64,000 nucleotides of DNA. It comes from Bradyrhizobium iriomotense (GTDB lineage Bacteria; Pseudomonadota; Alphaproteobacteria; Rhizobiales; Xanthobacteraceae). Where the stretch lies: NCBI RefSeq assembly GCF_030160715.1, contig NZ_BSOW01000007.1, positions 1-64,000 of the forward strand, written 5' to 3'. This document shows, one piece after another, positions 7,535-16,176 of the stretch. Made by a program: the position numbers and the translations under genes. The notes under the pieces were generated by a model. That model saw only the letters and a list, made by a program, of their open reading frames with translations, made no database searches and was not told the origin of the DNA. Every line of letters starts with the position of its first letter. The stretch's first letter is position 1.

Positions 7535-10117
7535 TTATCCCATCGCCTCTTTGACGAGCTCGTCGGCGGCCTCCGCCAAAAGCTCGTCTGCAGCTTCGCC
7601 ATAAACTGACTCGCGGCCGATTTCCAGCATCACGGGGACGGCGAGCGGGGAGACGTGGTCGAGTTCCCGGTGCGTGATGTGACCGTGGATGCGCGCGAGC
7701 ATATCCCCTAGCCGGCGCAGGTCGAGCAGGCCGGTCGCGGCATCGGCGCGCGCGGCGCGCAGCAGCATGTGGTCGGCCTGGTGCTTGCGCAGGACGTCGT
7801 AGACGAGATCGGTCGAGAACAGCACCTGCCGCCGGCTCTTGTCCTCGTCGGTGAACCGGCGCTCGATCAGGCCGGAGATCAGCGCACAATTGCGGAACAT
7901 GCGCTTCATCAGCGCGGACTCGGCGAGCCAGGCCTCGAGGTCGTCGCCGAGCATGTCAGAGTCGAACAACGCGTTGAGATCAAGCTGGCCGTTGCGGATC
8001 ATGAAGGAGGCATCACCCAGCCCCCAGATCGCGACCGCATATTCATTGGCGACGAAGCCGAGCGGCCGGGCGCGGGCACGCTCCAGCCGGCGCGTCAGCA
8101 GCATGCCGAGCGTCTGGTGGGCGAGTCGCCCCTCGAAGGGATAGCAGATCAGGTAGTGCTTGTTGCCGCGCGGAAACGTCTCGACCAGGAGCTCGCGCAC
8201 CGCCGGCACGCGCGAAAAATCCTTTTGCAGCGACAGCCAGTCGCGCACCTGCTCGGGCAGCGCACCCCATGCGCGCTTGTCGTCCAGCAGCCGGCGCACG
8301 CGCTCGGCCAGATAGGTCGACAGCGGAAATTTGCCGCCCATATAGGACGGCACCTTGGGATCCGCATCATGCGCGCGGGAGACATAGACCTGGTCCTCGG
8401 CCAGCGCCTCGTAGCGCACCACCTCGCCGCCGAACACGAAGGTGTCGCCGGGGCTCAGGCCTTCGATGAAATATTCCTCGATCTCGCCGAGCACGCGTCC
8501 GCCGCGCGCAATCGCACCCGTAGATCCGGTGCCGGTGGAGCGCGAGCGCACCAGCCTCACCTTGAGCATCGGCTCCTCGACGATGGTGCCGACGTTGAGG
8601 CGATAGCTCTGCCGCACCTTTGGATTGGCGACGCGCCAGCGCCCCTGCTTGTCCTGCTTGATGCGGGCAAAGCGCTCATAGGTTTTCAGCGCGTAGCCGC
8701 CGGTGGCGACGAAATCGACGACGTCGTCGAAATCCTGCCGCAACAGATCGGCGTAAGGCGCGGCCGTGCGCACCTCGTCATAGAGCTCGTGGCTGAGGAA
8801 CGGCTCGCCGCAGGCGCAGCCCAGCACATGCTGGGCGAGCACGTCGAGCGCGCCGATGCGCAAGGGCGGGGTATCCTGCGCATTCTCCGCGATCGCATCG
8901 ATGGCGGCGCGGCACTCCAGCACCTCGAAACGGTTGGCCGGCACCAGCACGGCGCGCGAGGCTTCATCGAGGCGGTGGTTGGCGCGGCCGATGCGCTGCA
9001 TCAGGCGCGAGGCGCCCTTTGGTGCGCCGATATTGATGACGAGATCGACGTCGCCCCAGTCGACGCCGAGATCCAACGACGAAGTGCAGACCACGCCGCG
9101 CAATTTTCCCGCGGACATCGCGTCCTCGACCTTGCGCCGCTGCGCGACGTCGAGCGAGCCGTGATGCAGCGCGATCGCAAGGCCATCGTCGTTCATGCGC
9201 CAGAGATCCTGGAACAGCATCTCGGCCTGGCTGCGGGTGTTGACGAAGACGAGCGTCGTCTTGTTCGCCTTGATCAGCTCGTAGACCTCAGCGAGCGCAT
9301 GGCGCGCGGTGTGGCCGGCCCAGGGCAGGCGCTCGCTCGTGTCGAGCATCTCGACGATCGGCGCCGCCGCGCCGCCAGCCATCACGATATCAGCGGCCGC
9401 TGCCTTGCCGCCCGGTTGTGGCATGAGGAATCGCGCCAGCGAGTCGGGCTCGGCCACCGTCGCCGACAGGCCGATCATGCGCATCGCGGGCGCGAGTCGC
9501 CACAGCCGCGCGAGCCCCAGCGAGAGCAGATCGCCGCGCTTGGATGTGACGAGCGCATGCAGCTCGTCGAGCACCACGCGCTTCAGCGAAGAGAACAGGA
9601 ACGGCGCATCGTCGGAGGAGAGCAGCAATGCGAGCTGCTCCGGCGTCGTCAGCAGGATGTCCGGCGGATAGCGGCGCTGGCGCTGCCGCCGCGACACCGG
9701 CGTATCGCCGGTGCGGGTCTCAACCTTGATCGGGAGCCCCATCTCCGCAATCGGCCGCTCCAGGTTTCGCGCGATGTCGACGGCGAGCGCCTTCAACGGG
9801 GAGATGTAGAGGGTATGCAGGCCGCCGCTGCGCTGAACGGCGCGGCCGATGGAGATCAGGCTGGGACGCGTCGCGCCGGATGCCTGCTCCCGCCACCTCC
9901 CGCCACTCAACTCCACCAGCGTCGGCAGAAATCCCGCCAGCGTCTTGCCGGCGCCGGTTGGCGCGATCAACAGCGCGCTAGCGTCCTCGCGCGCCTTCTC
10001 CAGCAGCGCCAATTGATGCGCGCGCGGCGACCAGCCGCGGGCCGCGAACCACTCTTGGAAGCGGTCGGGCAACAGCGCGGCCGGCTCGGCCGATAGGTTG
10101 AGGATACGGGGCGGCAC
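7535..10117 (-). CDS. lhr: ligase-associated DEXH-box DNA helicase (Lhr-core type)
   Basis: Superfamily 2 helicase of about 860 residues when started at the GTG at 10117 (MPPRILNL); the open frame continues to 10552, but that part is translated repeat DNA. Walker A is APTGAGKT (Lys about 58), the DEXH box is LDELH, motif III is SATVAEP, and motif VI is QRIGRANHR. The C-terminal half carries the Lhr winged-helix and DUF4145-like core regions. Lhr-core proteins are 3'-5' translocating DNA/RNA-DNA helicases. Gene context with PdeM, Exo and Lig identifies the repair-associated subfamily. The long antisense frame over this gene is a GC artefact. Confidence 0.88.
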   Translation of the reverse strand: MPPRILNLSAEPAALLPDRFQEWFAARGWSPRAHQLALLEKAREDASALLIAPTGAGKTLAGFLPTLVELSGGRWREQASGATRPSLISIGRAVQRSGGLHTLYISPLKALAVDIARNLERPIAEMGLPIKVETRTGDTPVSRRQRQRRYPPDILLTTPEQLALLLSSDDAPFLFSSLKRVVLDELHALVTSKRGDLLSLGLARLWRLAPAMRMIGLSATVAEPDSLARFLMPQPGGKAAAADIVMAGGAAAPIVEMLDTSERLPWAGHTARHALAEVYELIKANKTTLVFVNTRSQAEMLFQDLWRMNDDGLAIALHHGSLDVAQRRKVEDAMSAGKLRGVVCTSSLDLGVDWGDVDLVINIGAPKGASRLMQRIGRANHRLDEASRAVLVPANRFEVLECRAAIDAIAENAQDTPPLRIGALDVLAQHVLGCACGEPFLSHELYDEVRTAAPYADLLRQDFDDVVDFVATGGYALKTYERFARIKQDKQGRWRVANPKVRQSYRLNVGTIVEEPMLKVRLVRSRSTGTGSTGAIARGGRVLGEIEEYFIEGLSPGDTFVFGGEVVRYEALAEDQVYVSRAHDADPKVPSYMGGKFPLSTYLAERVRRLLDDKRAWGALPEQVRDWLSLQKDFSRVPAVRELLVETFPRGNKHYLICYPFEGRLAHQTLGMLLTRRLERARARPLGFVANEYAVAIWGLGDASFMIRNGQLDLNALFDSDMLGDDLEAWLAESALMKRMFRNCALISGLIERRFTDEDKSRRQVLFSTDLVYDVLRKHQADHMLLRAARADAATGLLDLRRLGDMLARIHGHITHRELDHVSPLAVPVMLEIGRESVYGEAADELLAEAADELVKEAMG

Positions 10118-10157
10118 GGCGATAGAGGTAAGCCGTGGAGACGCGTTCGTCGAGAGG

Positions 10158-10356
10158 GCTCTGCCTCGCCCCGCTTGCGGGGAGAGGCATAGGCCGCCTT
10201 CGGCGGCCGTTCTGAAGAACGCCGAAGCGAAGCTTCGGCTGTGTCGCATCGCTAGATGCGATCCGGGTGAGGGGGAGCCTCCGCGAATCCAATTGCCACC
10301 GTGAACGCGGAGAGAGCCCCTCACCCGTAAGAGCGGGGAGAGGGAGAGGCAGCGCC
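10158..10356. repeat. palindromic intergenic repeat cluster
   Basis: The spacer between the binding-protein gene (ending at 10360) and the helicase start is filled by an inverted-repeat element. One end reads CCCCGCTTGCGGGGAGAGG and the other is a CTCACCC...GGGGAGAGGG module, with internal small hairpins (GGCCGCCTTCGGCGGCC, GCCGAAGCGAAGCTTCGGC). The same family occurs at 15516-15640 and 17497-17640. Its invasion explains the falsely long helicase reading frame. Confidence 0.75.
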
Positions 10357-10359
10357 CCG

Positions 10360-11589
10360 CTACTCCGTCACGGGCTTGTCGGAGACCTGCCAGTCCTTGC
10401 CGTTGAAGGTCGAGATGAAGAGCGTCTTCATCGGCGTGTAGTCGCCGGGCGTGTAGCTGTAGTCGACGCCGTCGAGGAAGAACGGCGAGTGGAAGCCGTT
10501 GAGGTTCGCGGCCTGCTTGAGCACGTTTTCGCGCGTAAGCTCGTCGCCACAACGGCGCAGGATCTCGCCCATGGTCACGGCCTGGCCGTAACCGGCATAG
10601 GCGATGGTGTTGTCCGGATCGACGTTCGGCAGATAATTCTTGCGCAGCGTGTCGAACGCCATCACGTCCTTGTCGTTCTCCCAGGGGCCGGGGCCGGCGT
10701 CCTTGGAGTAGCGGATCGCGACGATGCCGGATGCGTTCTCGAAGCCGGCGGCGTTGAGAATGGATTTGCCGGTCGAGCCTGCGGAGAGCAATTGCAGCGG
10801 CTTCCAGCCGAGCTCGGCGGCCTTGCGGATCGACTGCGACGACGCCTTGCCGGTGGAGATGTTGTAGAAGACGTCGGCGCCGGACTTGGAGAGATTGACG
10901 AGCTGGGAGTCGATCGTCGGATCGGTCAGGTCGTAGGTCTGCTCCAGGATCACCTGCGCGGCGCCGCCGGCATCGGCCAGGACCTTCTTGAAGGGCCCGA
11001 GGAAGTCGCGGCCGAAATCATCGTTCTGGTAGAGGATGCCGATCTTCGCGTTCGGCTTCACGCTGACGACGTGCTTGGCGAGGATGCGCGCTTCGGTCGG
11101 ATAGAGAGGCAGGCCCGCCATCGTCCATTTGAACTCCTTCGGGTTGTTCCACTTCGACGCGCCGGTATTGAGCAGGAGCTGCGGCACGCCCTTGGAGTTG
11201 AGGTATTTGTGCACGGCGGTCTGCGGCGCGGTGCCAAGCGAGCCGTAGAGCGCGAGCACCTCCTCCTGCTCCACCAGCCTGCGCGTCGCCTCGACGCATT
11301 TCGGCGCGCTGTAGGCATCGTCCATGGTGAGGAATTTCACCTTGCGCCCGTTGATGCCGCCCTTCTCGTTCAGCATCTGGAAATAGGCTTCGCCAACGCG
11401 CCCCAAAACGCCATAGAGCGAGCCGGGGCCGGAATGCGGCACGGTCTGACCGATCTTGATCTCGGTGTCGCTCGCGCCCGCATCATATTTCTTCTCTGCC
11501 GCCCAGACGTAGGGCGCAGGCAAGGTGGAAGCTGCGATCGTGGCAAATGCGCCGGCGCTGAAATCGCGCCGCGATGGATTTTTTGTCAT
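10360..11589 (-). CDS. branched-chain amino acid type ABC transporter substrate-binding protein
   Basis: Periplasmic binding protein of 409 residues from the ATG at 11589. The N-terminus carries a twin-arginine style signal (SRRDFSAGAFATIAAS ending near P-Y-V-W-A), and the body is a type I Peripla_BP_6 domain (KIGQTVPHSGPGSLYGVLG near residue 45). Such LivK-like proteins bind amino acids, amides or aromatic acids and deliver them to a LivHMGF-type transporter. No permease or ATPase is adjacent, so it is an orphan component whose membrane partner lies elsewhere. It sits between the two halves of the ligase-associated repair set. Confidence 0.87.
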   Translation of the reverse strand: MTKNPSRRDFSAGAFATIAASTLPAPYVWAAEKKYDAGASDTEIKIGQTVPHSGPGSLYGVLGRVGEAYFQMLNEKGGINGRKVKFLTMDDAYSAPKCVEATRRLVEQEEVLALYGSLGTAPQTAVHKYLNSKGVPQLLLNTGASKWNNPKEFKWTMAGLPLYPTEARILAKHVVSVKPNAKIGILYQNDDFGRDFLGPFKKVLADAGGAAQVILEQTYDLTDPTIDSQLVNLSKSGADVFYNISTGKASSQSIRKAAELGWKPLQLLSAGSTGKSILNAAGFENASGIVAIRYSKDAGPGPWENDKDVMAFDTLRKNYLPNVDPDNTIAYAGYGQAVTMGEILRRCGDELTRENVLKQAANLNGFHSPFFLDGVDYSYTPGDYTPMKTLFISTFNGKDWQVSDKPVTE

Positions 11590-11706
11590 TGGCGTTGTCT
11601 CCCTAATGCCGCGCATTGTGCTGACATCAGGGCGCGCATCGCAAGTGGGAAGGCGGCGCGTTGCGGCGCAATGCCGCTCAATTCGGGGCGATCCTAGCGC
11701 CTAGAC

Positions 11707-12633
11707 TCAAGTTTTCTCGGCGACGATGACGAGGCCGCGCACCGGCTCGTTGTTCTCGTTGCGCGGCGAGGCCGGCTCCAGCGTCAGGAGCTTGAGGCCG
11801 GCCTTCGCGATGACGCTGCGCGCATATTCCGCAGCATGGGCATAGCGCAGGCCCTCGCCCAGGACGACGCCGCTGCCGTCATGCGTCTCGAGCGTGAAGG
11901 CGAGCGTGCCGCCGGCTGCGAGCACGCGCCTTGCTTCCATCAGCACCGGCGCAAGATCGGACAGATATACGAACGCATCCGCAGCCACGATCAGATTGGC
12001 GCTCGCGTCCGGTTTGACGCGCAGGCCCTCGATCATGTCGACCACCTCGAGCTCGGCGTAGAGGCCGGTGGCACGCGCCTCCTTGATCATTCCGGGCGAC
12101 AGGTCGATGCCGATGAACTGGTCGACCTGCTTGGCGAAGGCGCTGGCCGCGAGCCCCGTGCCACAGCCGAGATCGATCGCGCGCTGGAAGAACGCCGGCT
12201 TCTTCGCGGCGACGCGCGCCGCCAGCACGGCCTTGAAGATCAACGCTGGGGCGCGGTAGCCGAGATCATTGATCAGCGCATGCTCGAAGCGCGGCGCATA
12301 TTGATCGAACAGCGCCTGCACATAGGCCTTCGGCATCTCCGACAATTGCTCATCACCGAGCCGCATCAGATGCAGGCCCGCGCCATGCTGATCGCTCGCG
12401 TCGGATCGGCGTGCTTCTCGAAACGCCGCGATCGCCTTGTCGCGTTGACCCAGCTGCTCGCGGATTTCACCGAGCGTGAACCAGGCCGAGGTGAAATTCG
12501 GCGCCAGCTCGATCGCCTGCTCCAGCAGATCGGCGGCGGCCGGCAAATCGCCCTTGAGCTGAAGGTCGCGCGCGAACTCGAAACGGCGGTCGGCCATCAG
12601 ATCGCCGGAGGACAGGAACAGACGCAGGGGCAT
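11707..12633 (-). CDS. TPR-containing class I SAM-dependent methyltransferase
   Basis: Protein of 308 residues from the ATG at 12633; an upstream in-frame ATG at 12654 would overlap a repeat. Residues about 12-70 form two TPR-like helical repeats (ADLLEQAIELAPNFTSAW). The second part is a Rossmann methyltransferase with motif I AIDLGCGTGLAA (about residue 155) and LIVAADAFVYLSDL in the motif IV position. This fusion matches COG4976, predicted TPR methyltransferases of unknown substrate. It is a single gene between the orphan binding protein and the exonuclease-ligase operon. Confidence 0.82.
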   Translation of the reverse strand: MPLRLFLSSGDLMADRRFEFARDLQLKGDLPAAADLLEQAIELAPNFTSAWFTLGEIREQLGQRDKAIAAFREARRSDASDQHGAGLHLMRLGDEQLSEMPKAYVQALFDQYAPRFEHALINDLGYRAPALIFKAVLAARVAAKKPAFFQRAIDLGCGTGLAASAFAKQVDQFIGIDLSPGMIKEARATGLYAELEVVDMIEGLRVKPDASANLIVAADAFVYLSDLAPVLMEARRVLAAGGTLAFTLETHDGSGVVLGEGLRYAHAAEYARSVIAKAGLKLLTLEPASPRNENNEPVRGLVIVAEKT

Positions 12634-12648
12634 GGCGGAACCAGTGTT

Positions 12649-12733
12649 CGTCATTGCCGGGCTTGACCCGGCAATCCATCAAAAAGGGAACTGTTTAGGG
12701 AGATGGATGCGCGGGTCAAGCCCGCGCATGACG
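12649..12733. repeat. palindromic repeat of the GTCATTGCCGGG type
   Basis: An inverted element with ends CGTCATTGCCGGGCTTGACC and GGTCAAGCCCGCGCATGACG around a short AT-richer centre. It fills the divergent spacer between the methyltransferase and exonuclease genes, so any promoter of either gene must lie in or beside it. Related elements are at 21857-21944, 42650-42738 and 46760-46861. Confidence 0.75.
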
Positions 12734-12761
12734 GGTGAACATTGGGGCAGCGGCGCCCTAT

Positions 12762-13808
12762 ATGACCACCATGCGCCCGCAAGACATCCTGTTGCCAACT
12801 GCTGCCGGCCTGTGCTGCAAGCCAGGCGGCTTCCACATTGATCCTATTCGCCCGGTCGAGCGCGCCGTGATCACCCACGGCCATTCCGACCATGCGCGCG
12901 CCGGCCATGGCGCCGTGCTGGCGACGCAGGAGACGCTGGACATGATGCGGCTGCGCTATGGCGAGAATTTTGCCGGCACGACGCAGGCGATCCGCTATGG
13001 CGAGGAGATCCGGCTCGGCGGCGTGACCGTGAAGTTTCACCCTGCAGGCCATGTGCTGGGCTCGGCACAGATTGCTGTGACCTGTAAGGACACCTGCATC
13101 GTCGCCTCCGGCGACTACAAGGATGCGCCGGATCCGACCTGCACGCCGTTCGAACTCGTGCCCTGCGATGTCTTCATCACCGAGGCGACGTTCGGCCTGC
13201 CGGTGTTTCGCCATGGCGATGCGGCGGACGAAGTGAAGAAGCTGCTCGCCTCCGTCGCGCTATTTCCGGAGCGCGCGCATCTCGTCGGCGCCTATTCGCT
13301 CGGCAAGGCGCAGCGCGTGATCGCGCTGCTCCGCGGGGCGGGCTACGACGCGCCGATCTACCTGCATGGCGCGATGGAGACGATCACGCACTATTATCAG
13401 AGCCGCGGCATCGCGCTCGGCGAGCTGCGCCCGGTGAAGGGCACGAAAAAGGCCGATCTCGCCGGCACCATTACGCTGGCCCCGCCCTCCGCCACCTCCG
13501 ATATCTGGACGCGGCGGTTTCCCGATCCGGTCACCGCATTTGCTTCGGGCTGGATGCGGGTGCGCGCGCGGGCGCGGCAGGGCGGCGTGGAATTGCCGCT
13601 GGTGATTTCAGATCATGCCGATTGGGACGGCCTCACGGCGACCATTGCTGCGACCGGCGCGGGCGAGATCTGGGTCACCCATGGCCAGGAAGACGCGCTG
13701 GTGCATTGGTGCAAGACCAAGGGATTGCAGGCGCAGCCGCTCGATCTCGTTGGCTATGGTGACGAAGAGGAGAGCGAGACGCCAATTGCAGGCGAGGCCG
13801 AAGCATGA
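12762..13808 (+). CDS. ligase-associated DNA exonuclease (MBL/beta-CASP family)
   Basis: Protein of 348 residues, with a possible start three codons later at 12771. It has the metallo-beta-lactamase motif THGHSDHA (about residues 39-46), ASGDYKD, an EATFGLP acidic motif, and a beta-CASP-like C-terminal half ending in a SDHADWDGL metal motif. The family was first labelled mRNA 3'-end processing factor, but the P. putida homologue Exo is a DNA exonuclease acting with Lig, Lhr and MPE. Its stop overlaps the ligase start by four bases (ATGA at 13805), so the two proteins are made together. Confidence 0.87.
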   Translation: MTTMRPQDILLPTAAGLCCKPGGFHIDPIRPVERAVITHGHSDHARAGHGAVLATQETLDMMRLRYGENFAGTTQAIRYGEEIRLGGVTVKFHPAGHVLGSAQIAVTCKDTCIVASGDYKDAPDPTCTPFELVPCDVFITEATFGLPVFRHGDAADEVKKLLASVALFPERAHLVGAYSLGKAQRVIALLRGAGYDAPIYLHGAMETITHYYQSRGIALGELRPVKGTKKADLAGTITLAPPSATSDIWTRRFPDPVTAFASGWMRVRARARQGGVELPLVISDHADWDGLTATIAATGAGEIWVTHGQEDALVHWCKTKGLQAQPLDLVGYGDEEESETPIAGEAEA

Positions 13809-15478
13809 ACCGCTTCGCCGAATTGCTGGACCGCCTCACCTACGAACCCGGCCGCAACAACAAGCTGCGGCTGATCACCGGCTATTTCCGCGAGGTCGGC
13901 GATCCCGACCGTGGCTACGCGCTCGCCGCGCTGACGGGCGCGCTCAGCTTCAAGCACGCGAAGCCGGGATTGATCCGCGACCTGATTGCAGCGCGCACCG
14001 ATCCGGTGTTGTTCGGGCTGTCCTATGACTACGTCGGCGACCTCTCGGAGACGGTGGCGTTGATGTGGCCGAAGAGCGCCATCAAAGACGGTAGCCAAAG
14101 CCACAACAAGCCACCGCCCCCAACCCTCACCGACGTCGTCACCACGCTGCGCACGCTCGGCAAGACCGAGCTGCCGGGCCAGCTCGCGCGATGGCTCGAC
14201 GAGCTCGACGAGACCGGCCGCTGGGCGCTGCTAAAGCTCGTCACCGGCGCGCTTCGCATCGGCATCTCGGCGCGGCTGGCAAAAACCGCGGCCGCCACGC
14301 TCGGCGACAAGGACCCGCATGAGATCGAGCTGATCTGGCCCGGCCTCGCCCCGCCCTATCTCGACCTGTTCGCCTGGCTCGAGGGCCGCGCGGAAAAACC
14401 CGTCAATCGCGATCCCGCGCCGTTCCGCCCGGTGATGCTGGCGCATGCGATCGAGGACTCGGATTTCCAAAGCCTCGATCCCGCGGACTACATCGCCGAG
14501 TGGAAATGGGATGGCATCCGCGTGCAGGCCGTCGCAGGCCGCGACGATCGCGGACACATCACCGTGCGGCTCTATTCGCGCACCGGCGAGGACATCACGG
14601 GGAGCTTTCCGGATCTCGTGCCGTCACTGCATCTGCCCGGCGCGGTCGACGGCGAGCTGTTGGTCGTGCGCGACGGCCGGGTGCAGAGCTTCAACGTCCT
14701 GCAACAACGCCTCAACCGCAAGGTCGTCTCGCCAAAACTGATCAAGGATTTTCCGATCCACCTGCGCGCCTATGACTTGCTCGGCGACGACGAGAACGAT
14801 CTGCGCGAGCTGCCCTTCGCCGAGCGGCGCGAGCGGCTCGAAACCTTCATCAAGAAGCTCGGCGATGTCCGCATCGACTTGTCGCCGACCGTGCCATTCG
14901 AGAGCTGGGACGCGCTCACCGCCGCGCGCGCCGATCCCGCAAGCGCCGGCGCTGGCGAGGATGCCGAAGCCGTCGAAGGCGTGATGCTGAAGCGGCGCGA
15001 TGCGCCTTACCTGCCGGGACGGCCGAAGGGACAGTGGTGGAAGTGGAAGCGCGACCCGCACATCATCGACGCCGTCTTGATGTACGCGCAGCGCGGCCAT
15101 GGCAAGCGCTCGTCCTATTATTCCGACTATACGTTTGGCGTCTGGACCCAAGGCAATGACGGTGACGAGCTGGTGCCGGTCGGCAAGGCTTATTTCGGCT
15201 TCACCGACGAGGAGCTGCTCGAGATCGACCGCTTCGTCCGCCGCAACACCACGGAAAAGTTCGGCCCCGTGCGCCATGTCGTGCACGAGCCCGACAAGGG
15301 GCTGGTGCTGGAGGTCGCCTTCGAGGGGTTGCAGCGCTCGCCGCGGCACAAATCCGGCGTCGCCATGCGCTTTCCCCGCATCAGCCGCCTGCGCTGGGAC
15401 AAGCCGCCGCGCGAGGCCGACCGGCTGGAGACGCTGGAAAGGATGCTGAAGGCGGAAGCGGTCGAGATTGAAGCTTGA
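13805..15478 (+). CDS. cisplatin-type ATP-dependent DNA ligase of the Lhr-associated repair set
   Basis: Protein of 557 residues. An N-terminal helical DNA-binding domain (about residues 1-200) is followed by the nucleotidyltransferase core with motif I EWKWDGIR, whose Lys234 should be adenylated, then RTGEDITGSFPD, DGELLV, EGVMLKRRDAPY and WWKWKRD (motifs Ia to V), and an OB-fold ending. It lacks the polymerase and phosphoesterase modules of LigD, so it is a stand-alone nick-sealing enzyme. Coupling to the exonuclease by a four-base overlap, plus the helicase-nuclease operon upstream, places it in the ligase-associated DNA damage set. Confidence 0.9.
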   Translation: MNRFAELLDRLTYEPGRNNKLRLITGYFREVGDPDRGYALAALTGALSFKHAKPGLIRDLIAARTDPVLFGLSYDYVGDLSETVALMWPKSAIKDGSQSHNKPPPPTLTDVVTTLRTLGKTELPGQLARWLDELDETGRWALLKLVTGALRIGISARLAKTAAATLGDKDPHEIELIWPGLAPPYLDLFAWLEGRAEKPVNRDPAPFRPVMLAHAIEDSDFQSLDPADYIAEWKWDGIRVQAVAGRDDRGHITVRLYSRTGEDITGSFPDLVPSLHLPGAVDGELLVVRDGRVQSFNVLQQRLNRKVVSPKLIKDFPIHLRAYDLLGDDENDLRELPFAERRERLETFIKKLGDVRIDLSPTVPFESWDALTAARADPASAGAGEDAEAVEGVMLKRRDAPYLPGRPKGQWWKWKRDPHIIDAVLMYAQRGHGKRSSYYSDYTFGVWTQGNDGDELVPVGKAYFGFTDEELLEIDRFVRRNTTEKFGPVRHVVHEPDKGLVLEVAFEGLQRSPRHKSGVAMRFPRISRLRWDKPPREADRLETLERMLKAEAVEIEA

Positions 15479-15789
15479 AGAAGATCGGGCTCGATCGCCG
15501 CCACGACGGCGATGCGCCCCCTCGCCCGCTTGCGGGAGAGGGTTGGGGTGAGGGTGTCTCCGCAATGGGATTCCCCAAGAGGAGAGAGCTCTCACCCGCG
15601 CCTTCGGCGCGACCTCTCCCGCAAGCGGGAGAGGTTCGAGAGCCCGGCGCCAGCGGCGCACCCAAATCGAAGCTCTGGCGTGCGCCCGAATTAAAATGCG
15701 GTAAGCCAATTGACGGGGGGACGCGGGTTCCCCATCTGCCTCGCCGTGCCCTATAATGGGGATCTAATCCGCTGAGGAGTTTTTTTGCG
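15479..15789. repeat. repeat-filled intergenic region
   Basis: Of 311 bases, positions 15516-15640 are a palindromic repeat with arms CGCCCGCTTGCGGGAGAGG and CCTCTCCCGCAAGCGGGAGAGG and an inner GCGCCTTCGGCGC hairpin. The rest shows no gene. The stretch 15745-15789 before the DUF6460 gene includes TATAATGGGG, a good sigma70-like -10 box at about 15750-15755, and GAGGAG before the ATG. Confidence 0.65.
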
Positions 15790-16092
15790 ATGGCCAACGA
15801 CGTCAGAGATTTGCCGGCAAGCCATGACGGCCTGTACCGCTTTCTCGGTGGCTCGCCGCTGGCGGTCGCATTCCGCCTGATCCTGCTCTCAATCCTGGTC
15901 GGCGTCGTGCTGGCCGCGATCGGCTTCGATCCCTGGAATATCATCCACAGCATCCGCCTGTTGTTCCAGCGGCTGTGGGACCTCGGCTTCGACGCGGTCA
16001 ACTGGCTGTGGCGCTACTTCCTGCTTGGCGCCGTCATCGTGATCCCCGTGTGGTTCCTGTCGCGCCTGTTCGGCGCGCCGCGCGGCCGGTAA
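15790..16092 (+). CDS. DUF6460 family small membrane protein
   Basis: Protein of 100 residues with two hydrophobic helices (about 29-47 and 75-95) separated by an aromatic-rich loop with NIIHSIRLLFQRLWDLGFDA, and an Arg-rich C-terminus. It matches my memory of the DUF6460 group in Rhizobiales, a short protein of unknown function sometimes mislabelled integrase. No catalytic motif is present. A likely promoter (TATAAT) and a GAGGAG ribosome-binding site lie just upstream. It is monocistronic or read together with the following MATE gene, 84 bases away. Confidence 0.72.
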   Translation: MANDVRDLPASHDGLYRFLGGSPLAVAFRLILLSILVGVVLAAIGFDPWNIIHSIRLLFQRLWDLGFDAVNWLWRYFLLGAVIVIPVWFLSRLFGAPRGR

Positions 16093-16154
16093 GCCTTTGA
16101 TGCGCGACCGGCACAATCACGCCATGTCGGCCGCGGTGGTGTATTCGATGCGGA

Positions 16155-16176
16155 GGTCAGGTACAGGCACCTGATC
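16155..16176 (+). promoter_or_regulatory. hairpin between Shine-Dalgarno and start codon of the MATE gene
   Basis: GGAGG at 16152-16156 is the only good Shine-Dalgarno before the ATG at 16177 but is 20 bases away. The gap is occupied by TCAGGT (16157-16162) and ACCTGA (16169-16174), a perfect six-base-pair stem with a six-base loop, extendable by G-U and G-C pairs into the last two bases of GGAGG. The structure could either bring the Shine-Dalgarno into range or mask it. Confidence 0.5.

Noticed and set aside
7769..10096. Open frame of 775 codons on the plus strand over the helicase gene
   Set aside because: It is antisense to a strongly supported helicase, rich in His/Arg/Glu as expected from the complement of high-GC codons, and has no ribosome-binding site or family features.
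10118..10552. Long N-terminal extension of the helicase frame
   Set aside because: The extension translates an intergenic palindromic repeat, and the family start fits GTG at 10117.
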